Positions 6,657 through 11,278 of a stretch of DNA of 23,144 nt are shown here, piece after piece (the first letter of the stretch is position 1; each line of letters begins with the position of its first letter). The position numbers and the translations under genes were made by a program. The DNA lies in assembly GCA_031255985.1 (NCBI GenBank), contig JAIRRL010000198.1:1-23144 (forward strand). Direction: 5' to 3'. The notes below the pieces were generated by a model, which saw nothing but the letters and a program-made list of their open reading frames with translations, searched no databases and was not told where the DNA came from. This stretch comes from Gracilibacteraceae bacterium (GTDB taxonomy: Bacteria; Bacillota; Desulfitobacteriia; Desulfitobacteriales; Syntrophobotulaceae).

Positions 6657-7754
6657 TCAGGCACCCTTCAGGATCTTGGTCAGTTGCGTCAGGAGGTCTG
6701 CGCCGCCTGTGACGGAAATGCTCCCCACATTGTCGCAGATTTTCTCCAGATACTCCAGTTCTTTCAGTTTATATAGCGTCTGGTTTTCGTCCATCAGTTT
6801 GGCGGTGTTCAGGAGGCTTCTCGTGGAAGCGACTTCTTCTCGCCGGGTGATGACGTTCGCCTGCGCTTTCTTTTCCGCGATCAGGACTGTGTTCATAATG
6901 TTGCGTATTTCGCCGGGCAAGATTATATCTTTTACTCCCGCATCGGAGAAAGTTACGAAATACTCCGCTTCTTTTTCTTTCAGACGGGCGAGCATACTGG
7001 CCGCCATCTGCTCTTTGTTCTCCAGAATCTCATCGAGGCGGTATTTGCCGATGTACTCGCGCAGGGCAAGCTGCAGCAGGATATGAATCTGCTTTTCGTA
7101 GTCGTCGATCTCGGTGTGAATCTTCACATAGTCCGCGATTTTATAATTGCACACGAAATTAATGCGAAGCGCTACCTTGTCGAGGGTCAGCATTTCCTGC
7201 CCGGTAATGTCCAACTGTAAAGAACGGGTGTCAACAAACTCGACAGTCGCCTTTACGCCGCCAGTCCAGAAGTAGTAAGCGCCCGGTTCGAGCAGGCGGA
7301 CAAACTTCCCGTCGTAGCAGAGCCGAGCTTTTTGGAAGTCTGCCACTTCGACCTTGTTGTACAACGCTCTCGGAATATAAGAGAATAGGTACTTCGGCAC
7401 ATCTTCGCCAACTTCCGGCGCTTTTGTGCTTATGATTCTGAACTCGTGCTTATCGTGGATTTTGAAGAAAGCATACTTGCCGCTGACAAGCGTCCTGCAG
7501 TATTTGCCGTTCACAAAATGCAACACAAGCGTCTCATCGGCGACATCGACGACTTCGACTTCGCTCGCCAGTTCCGAATTTTTCAGAAAAACTTCGATGT
7601 CGAAGCCTTCAATTTTGAACTCTGAACCCGCATGTAATACTTCTACGCTGTAGCTGCGCCCAAGTCTGACGTGCTTGCCGGATTTCAGATATTCCACAAA
7701 TTTGCCGTTCTTAAAGAGAAGTCCTCTCTGATTTTCGTTGATAATCGTTTTCAT
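6657..7754 (-). CDS. Slipin-family SPFH (band 7) protein
   Basis: A 365-residue soluble-looking SPFH protein with no clear transmembrane helix. Residues about 160-300 are the band-7 core (FWTGGVKATVEFVDTRSLQL through GEIRNIMNTVLIAEKKAQANV), ending in a helical segment (about 290-340) that normally drives oligomer assembly. The N-terminal 160 residues hold three related units, F/Y-x-N/D-G-K-F/Y-x3-L-x2-G-x-Y/H, at 12-28, 77-94 and 143-160. Slipins of this type, with the repeated N-terminal region, are found in bacterial RNA-repair (rtc) neighbourhoods and elsewhere; the molecular role is unclear, probably a scaffold. The start is supported by GGAGG 8 bases upstream. The upstream neighbours on the same strand are a tRNA-like RNA candidate and two WYL regulators. 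Nothing follows before the ECF promoter, so it ends the locus. Confidence 0.85.
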   Translation of the reverse strand: MKTIINENQRGLLFKNGKFVEYLKSGKHVRLGRSYSVEVLHAGSEFKIEGFDIEVFLKNSELASEVEVVDVADETLVLHFVNGKYCRTLVSGKYAFFKIHDKHEFRIISTKAPEVGEDVPKYLFSYIPRALYNKVEVADFQKARLCYDGKFVRLLEPGAYYFWTGGVKATVEFVDTRSLQLDITGQEMLTLDKVALRINFVCNYKIADYVKIHTEIDDYEKQIHILLQLALREYIGKYRLDEILENKEQMAASMLARLKEKEAEYFVTFSDAGVKDIILPGEIRNIMNTVLIAEKKAQANVITRREEVASTRSLLNTAKLMDENQTLYKLKELEYLEKICDNVGSISVTGGADLLTQLTKILKGA

Positions 7755-7773
7755 CGCCGTTTCCTCCCATAAA

Positions 7774-8034
7774 TTAGTGGCGTTTAAGCGGATTGCCCAT
7801 ACCGACTTTTGCGGCGGATAAATTAAGCATCACGCCGGCGGCCACGGAAGCTGCTGCTTTGATGGGCGCCGCGCCTATGCGGTATCCTCTCCCGACAGGG
7901 CAAAACCGGTATTGCGTTCCCGTCGCCCTCTAAGGGCAGCGGTTGGCCGGACAATCCACGACGCCGGTCAGATGATGTTCGAGTTTTTCACTCACCTTGA
8001 ACGTGCGGCTCTTTCGAGCCAGCTTGTCCACCAC
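7774..8034 (-). pseudogene. Open frame of 86 codons interrupted by one in-frame TAG, upstream of slipin
   Basis: From a GTG at 8032-8034 the frame reads 34 codons (VVDKLARKSRTFKVSEKLEH through VVDCPANRCP), meets TAG at 7930-7932, then continues open for 51 codons (RATGTQYRFCPVG through KVGMGNPLKRH) to TAA at 7774-7776, 19 bp before the slipin start. The composition and G/C-rich third positions look protein-like on both sides of the TAG. There is no ribosome-binding site before the GTG, and a TGA lies in frame four codons upstream of it. A decayed gene is the simplest reading. Stop-codon readthrough or a spurious frame over structured RNA are alternatives. The family is not recognised. Confidence 0.3.
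7949..8029 (-). other. Possible multibranched RNA fold downstream of the tRNA-like element
   Basis: On the minus strand GGACAA (8029-8024) can pair with TTGTCC (7954-7949). The enclosed segment holds a 5-bp hairpin closed by a GAAA tetraloop (GGCTC-GAAA-GAGCC, 8020-8007) and a bulged hairpin GTTC..GAGT-gaaaa-ACTC-GAAC (8002-7977). A further hairpin GCCCT-TAG-AGGGC follows at 7937-7925. This may be a second domain of the ncRNA or mRNA leader structure for slipin. The segment overlaps the interrupted frame, so at most one reading is right in detail. Confidence 0.35.
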
Positions 8035-8045
8035 AGGCTGACATC

Positions 8046-8210
8046 AGGTCAGGCGGGATTCGAACCCGCGTTAAGGAGCAAGCATTCACTTGGCACACCG
8101 CGAGAGCATAGCTTCCGGCGCCGCGGGATATTCGCCTTGCCTTCTTTCCAAACGCGAATGTGAGGTTTCCGGCGTCATAGTCGCTGACATCCACGCAAAA
8201 GTGACCTTGC
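8046..8210 (-). ncRNA. tRNA-mimicking structured RNA candidate (Y-RNA-like)
   Basis: The minus strand holds a perfect tRNA T-arm at 8069-8053: 5-bp stem GCGGG/CCCGC around the loop TTCGAAT. The 7 bases after it (CTGACCT, 8052-8046) can pair at 6 of 7 positions with AGGTCAC at 8207-8201, so a tRNA-like acceptor stem closes a ~160-nt domain, about twice the length of a tRNA. Between them are hairpins ATTCGC/GCGAAT (8158-8129), CCGCG/CGCGG, and GTCA-GCGACTA-TGAC with a 7-base loop. A perfect TATAAT sits at 8222-8217, placing the RNA start near 8210, at the acceptor. No CCA or normal tRNA D/anticodon arms can be fitted, so it is not an ordinary tRNA. Bacterial Y RNAs carry tRNA-like domains with such T-arms and lie in RNA-repair operons. 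The assignment is inference. Confidence 0.5.
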
Positions 8211-8216
8211 GTTGTC

Positions 8217-8222
8217 ATTATA
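8217..8222 (-). promoter_or_regulatory. -10 box (TATAAT) before the tRNA-like RNA
   Basis: A perfect TATAAT on the minus strand, 7 bases before the predicted 5' end of the tRNA-like element. No good -35 hexamer lies 16-18 bp upstream (ACGATT at best), so activation, perhaps by the WYL proteins encoded upstream, would be expected. A 76-codon minus-strand frame has its ATG overlapping this box and is therefore unlikely to be translated. Confidence 0.45.
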
Positions 8223-8263
8223 CGAGGAGGGCAGATGAAAATCGTGGAAAAAAAGTTGCGAAC

Positions 8264-9193
8264 TCAATTTTCTGAGTCCGCCATCTTCCGGGAAACGGTT
8301 TGTTGCATCGAGATTCGATTCTTGATAAGGGAGATAAAACTGTCCGGGGCGGTCACTCTCAGCATGGGGCCGAAGGCGAGGATGCGGATTAGGATTTCCC
8401 TCTCGTCCCGCGCCTCATACCAAAGCGTTACATCATACATTCCGTTATCAAGCCGCCGCGTCTCCTTGCGGCAGTCGGAGAAGTGGAGCATGACCCGGTC
8501 GAGTGCGTTCCGTTCGTTTTTCAGCGTAAACCGGACGGCGGCGGCGCGGCGTTTCGGCGCAATGAGTTTTTCGGCGTCGTATTCCTCCAGCAGTTCACAG
8601 CTTTCAATTTGTTTGAGGTTAATATAGACCGTATAGCGTCCGCCCGCTGTTTCGAGCCGGAATCTATCGTCTTTCGCGGAATACTCCAGCCGGTAAGGGA
8701 TAATCCGCACGTGCATAAGGCGGTTGCGGCGGTTGCGATATTTTATATGCAGCCGCCGCTTGCCCTGCATTGCCGCCAGAATCGTCTTAAACCGGGCGAT
8801 ATATTCATCGTCAGTAAACGGATCGCCGTCCGTGTAACGGTCAAAGAAGACGAAATCACCGGGCGTGAACAGAGGCTCTATTTCGTCAAGCCCGCTCATT
8901 GAAACGCTGAAGAGACCTATGCGCGGGTCGAGTGATACTGCTTTCAGCCATCTTTTCTGCAAGGTAGTCAACGGCATTTTGGGAATGTTCTTTATCGGCG
9001 TCTGGAAATTCTTATCCAAAACTGCCCACTCGCCGTTTTTCAAGGCTGGCAATATAGAGAGAACGCTCTCCGAAAACGCCCGCTCGCGGATAATCTCGTT
9101 AATCCGATTAACCGACAGCTTGCCGTCCAATGCTTCCGTTATTACCGCTGCCACGGCGTTGAAATATGCGGAGTAGACCTCGCTAAACAGCAT
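8264..9193 (-). CDS. WYL-domain transcriptional regulator (second of a pair)
   Basis: A 309-residue WYL-family protein. The N-terminal 100 residues are helical (LSVNRINEIIRERAF) and may bind DNA. The WYL ligand domain spans about 131-199, with RRLHIKYRNRRNRLMHV, then IPYRLEYSAKDDRFRL, a variant of the W-Y-L signature that normally senses nucleic acid or nucleotides. A WCX-like C-terminal part (RILAFGPMLRVTAPDSFISL) follows. The chosen ATG (9191-9193) has GGGGGTGG 5 bases upstream and overlaps the end of the upstream WYL gene by 11 bp. An ATG 9 codons earlier is possible but has no such site. It is paired with the longer WYL gene and followed by the tRNA-like RNA and slipin, which it may regulate. 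Confidence 0.82.
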   Translation of the reverse strand: MLFSEVYSAYFNAVAAVITEALDGKLSVNRINEIIRERAFSESVLSILPALKNGEWAVLDKNFQTPIKNIPKMPLTTLQKRWLKAVSLDPRIGLFSVSMSGLDEIEPLFTPGDFVFFDRYTDGDPFTDDEYIARFKTILAAMQGKRRLHIKYRNRRNRLMHVRIIPYRLEYSAKDDRFRLETAGGRYTVYINLKQIESCELLEEYDAEKLIAPKRRAAAVRFTLKNERNALDRVMLHFSDCRKETRRLDNGMYDVTLWYEARDEREILIRILAFGPMLRVTAPDSFISLIKNRISMQQTVSRKMADSEN

Positions 9194-10424
9194 TGCCGCC
9201 ACCCCCGTACATCGCGGCAAATGCGGCGTAATCCGTCCAGAATTGCTGCTCGACCTTTTTATTGGAGCAGGTCAAAGACGATATGCGCCCGATGAAAGTC
9301 CTTAGCCACGGCATCAGTTCCCAAGCGTCATACACATCGGCGGTAAACGTCCACTCGTTCTCAGAAGTTTGCGTAACTTCCCCGCAGCGTTTTTCCCGCT
9401 CCAGACGGCGGATAATATGTATGTCTTTTGGGTCAATCGCGAGTATCATCTCCAAATGTTCGAGCCGGCACTGCCCGCAGGCGACGCCCCAAATGCGCGG
9501 CTGCTCTGTTTTGAGTGTTTCCTGGAGCGCCTCGTATTCAGCCTCGGTTTCCAGAGGCTTAACCTTAACGATAGCATCCAGGCGGAAAAAAACTATTTTC
9601 TTTTTCCATGCGCTGTATGCCGCTATGTACTGCCTGCCGCCCTGAGCGCTGATATAGATTTTCAGCGGAACTATAACGGCTTGCCTTCTGCCGCCGTGAC
9701 GGCCGGCGGCCAGTTCAAGCGCAACCTTTTGGCGCGCGCGAATAGCGGCGAGCAGATCCAAAAGGATGCCGTTATCCAAAGCGAACAGCAGGTACCTGTG
9801 TTTGAACGAGAACACGGTTGGTTTCGGCGCGCGATATTTGTCAAGGATAAAACTGCCGACCACGCCGAGCGGGTTACACTCGGAAAAAAACTCCGCTGCG
9901 TTTTGCCACGAATCCAAGTCCACGGTATCTGCGGCCAGCGAGTATAGATACTGCTTGCCGCTTTTGCCGGTCGTGAGCAATCCTGCGTCTGTGTACTCTT
10001 TCAGCTTTTTTCGCAGGGTCGATTCGTCTATCGGATCCGGGCAATCGAATGACGACAGATATTTCTCATCGATAGTTGCGAGCAACTCCATAAGGCTTCG
10101 AGGCTTGCCGTCAGCCAAAATATCAAGCAGGATAAAGTGGAGGTTGATGTCGTTTTTGGTAAAACTCGCGGCTTTCCACGCTCTGTACAGCGGATTGCGA
10201 GGTATATGGCGGCTGTCCACAGATAGAAAAACCGCCTTGCCGCCGGCGTCCTGCCGAAACGACATAAAGTCGCCGAGCCAGCTTTCAAGACGGCGTTTTT
10301 CGTTGTCATAGCTGCGCGGACTCTTTGTGCCGACCTCATCCCGACTCTTGAAGCCATATACAAAAAACTCCCGCATATAAACGCGAATACGCGACATGTT
10401 TTTGATTAGCTCTCTGTATGCCAT
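9183..10424 (-). CDS. WYL-domain transcriptional regulator with N-terminal winged helix
   Basis: A 413-residue protein. The N-terminal 80 residues are unassigned. A winged-helix-like segment spans about 90-165 (NDINLHFILLDILADGKPRS, then DESTLRKKLKEYTDAGLL and a beta-wing GKSGKQYLYSL). The WYL domain spans about 220-292, with VIVPLKIYISAQGGRQYIAAYSAWKKK in two adjoining pieces and FFRLDAIVKV. A WCX-like tail (EWTFTADVYDAWELMPWLRT) follows near 365-390. It is the first gene of the WYL-WYL locus. GAGG lies 3 bases before the ATG, and a TCACTG/CAGTGA inverted repeat covers this region. Paired WYL proteins beside slipin have been seen in RNA-repair-like neighbourhoods; the target here is inferred. 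Confidence 0.82.
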   Translation of the reverse strand: MAYRELIKNMSRIRVYMREFFVYGFKSRDEVGTKSPRSYDNEKRRLESWLGDFMSFRQDAGGKAVFLSVDSRHIPRNPLYRAWKAASFTKNDINLHFILLDILADGKPRSLMELLATIDEKYLSSFDCPDPIDESTLRKKLKEYTDAGLLTTGKSGKQYLYSLAADTVDLDSWQNAAEFFSECNPLGVVGSFILDKYRAPKPTVFSFKHRYLLFALDNGILLDLLAAIRARQKVALELAAGRHGGRRQAVIVPLKIYISAQGGRQYIAAYSAWKKKIVFFRLDAIVKVKPLETEAEYEALQETLKTEQPRIWGVACGQCRLEHLEMILAIDPKDIHIIRRLEREKRCGEVTQTSENEWTFTADVYDAWELMPWLRTFIGRISSLTCSNKKVEQQFWTDYAAFAAMYGGGGNAV

Positions 10425-10428
10425 TTCC

Positions 10429-10449
10429 TCACTGCCTTTGTCACAGTGA
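10429..10449. promoter_or_regulatory. Inverted repeat over the ribosome-binding site of the WYL operon
   Basis: TCACTG (10429-10434) and CAGTGA (10444-10449) are perfect complements separated by 9 bases, and touch the GAGG ribosome-binding site of the gene starting at 10424. It could be an operator or an mRNA hairpin masking that site. A 6-bp repeat can also arise by chance. Confidence 0.3.
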
Positions 10450-10461
10450 ATTGCTCACGGT

Positions 10462-10615
10462 CTATTCGCCAATGAGCGGCTGCGTGACGGAACCGTCCAT
10501 CAAGCGGCAGATGTTCGCCATGTCAATTTTCGGACGCTTCTCTTAATAAACCGTAATCGCGCCTCCCGCGAAATGATGTTCTCAGTGTAACACACAAGGT
10601 CGCGCAAGGCAACGA
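10462..10615 (-). pseudogene. Possible short gene remnant
   Basis: On the minus strand a frame reads NIVALRDLVCYTENIISREA then RLRFIKRSVRK. After a +1/-1 shift at an AAAA run it continues as KIDMANICRLMDGSVTQPLI then GE and a TAG at 10462-10464. Both parts look protein-like. There is no start codon or ribosome-binding site, and I do not recognise the family. It may be the decayed tail of a lost gene. It overlaps a candidate promoter (10584-10612), so the two readings compete. Confidence 0.25.
10584..10612 (-). promoter_or_regulatory. Weak candidate promoter for the WYL pair
   Basis: Minus strand TTGCCT (10607-10612), 17-bp spacer, TACACT (10584-10589): four of six matches at each hexamer. 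It would leave a ~150-nt leader before the WYL start at 10424. No better promoter is visible in 10425-10645. Confidence 0.3.
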
Positions 10616-10619
10616 TGTT

Positions 10620-10639
10620 AGCGCCGGGGAGACGGCGCT
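10620..10639 (-). terminator. Hairpin after the GIY-YIG gene
   Basis: AGCGCC (10620-10625) and GGCGCT (10634-10639) form a 6-bp GC-rich stem with an 8-base loop, 6 bp past the stop codon. No U-tract follows on the minus strand, so intrinsic termination would be weak. Confidence 0.35.
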
Positions 10640-10645
10640 GGGTGT

Positions 10646-10984
10646 TCAATAAAAATCATTGTCCTGCATTTTTTCAAGCCACAGTTCTCGCAAGGTTTTA
10701 AGGTCGCCTGTGAACTCCGGATCCGTTTGCGCTTCCCCTTTTTCGAGTTCTTCCAAAACCTCAAAAACAAACGGCGGGTTATCAGACCATTCGTCAAGCA
10801 ATTTATGATGATAACACGCGCCTGTTTTTTTCATGAAGTCAAAGCGATTGCGGCTGCCTTGCATGTCGCCCGTACTGTCAAGCAACCTTTTCCCGTTATT
10901 TGTATTGCGTATCGCAAACACCCCGCCGATTACTTTTCGTTCTCGATATGCGGATAAAAGCTCTTTTCTCGTTTTTGATTTCAT
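10646..10984 (-). CDS. GIY-YIG domain protein
   Basis: A 112-residue single-domain protein of a compact GIY-YIG family common in Firmicutes. The first signature strand is IGGVFAIRN (19-27), standing where GIY lies; LDSTGDMQGSRNRFDF (35-50) covers the second motif with a basic residue after it. EVLEELEKGEAQTDPEF and LKTLRELWLEKM form the helical end typical of this family. GIY-YIG domains are metal-dependent nucleases, but this compact group lacks a recognition domain and its substrate is unknown. GAGG lies 5 bases before the ATG. It is transcribed divergently from the nitrogenase-like genes and sits upstream of, on the same strand as, the WYL locus, with a 221-bp gap. A functional link is possible but unproven. 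Confidence 0.75.
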   Translation of the reverse strand: MKSKTRKELLSAYRERKVIGGVFAIRNTNNGKRLLDSTGDMQGSRNRFDFMKKTGACYHHKLLDEWSDNPPFVFEVLEELEKGEAQTDPEFTGDLKTLRELWLEKMQDNDFY

Positions 10985-11243
10985 AAGTTCCTCATTTCTT
11001 CATTTCTTCGCAACGAGCCGCGGCGCATTGTCCTCCGGCAGGGATCCGGGGCAGAGACCGCGGCGGTTCTGGCGCAGCCAAACCGTCAGAGTGGATTTTA
11101 CGCTTTGAAAAAGCGGGAGGAAACGTCACCGGCAGTCGCTGCGAGCCCGCAGTTCCAGCGCCAAAATGATTATACAGCAAACAAACAACGAGAACAACTG
11201 AAGAATTATCTTCGGGCGTCGTCTTCGGCGTCCCGGCGTCCTC

Positions 11244-11272
11244 TTGACAAGCGGGGTGAAAATATCTACAAT
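11244..11272 (+). promoter_or_regulatory. Consensus promoter of the nitrogenase-like genes
   Basis: TTGACA (11244-11249), a 17-bp spacer, and TACAAT (11267-11272) make one of the best sigma-70 promoters in the window. The -10 box ends only 6 bases before the ATG at 11279, so the transcript should begin at or next to the start codon (leaderless). 10985-11243 holds no gene; it has GC-rich hairpins at 11101-11115 and 11132-11152. Confidence 0.7.
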
Positions 11273-11278
11273 GAGTCG

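Noticed and set aside
7774..8210. Group II intron, tmRNA or ordinary tRNA as an explanation of the structured region
   Set aside because: No intron domain V or reverse transcriptase, no tmRNA tag frame or conserved 5' end, no CCA, and no D or anticodon arm at tRNA spacing.
7988..8218. A 76-codon minus-strand frame starting ATGACAACG
   Set aside because: Its ATG overlaps the TATAAT box, it has no ribosome-binding site, and its later residues (TRVRIPP) are a translation of the T-arm.
11113..11160. Cobalamin-type riboswitch before the nitrogenase-like genes
   Set aside because: A GAGCCCGCAGTTCC stretch is only loosely similar to one motif; the rest of the B12 box is missing and the visible promoter lies downstream of it.
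11105..11278. A 58-residue N-terminal extension of the nitrogenase-like fusion
   Set aside because: The consensus promoter lies within it, its sequence is low in family features, and NifH homology begins at the ATG at 11279.
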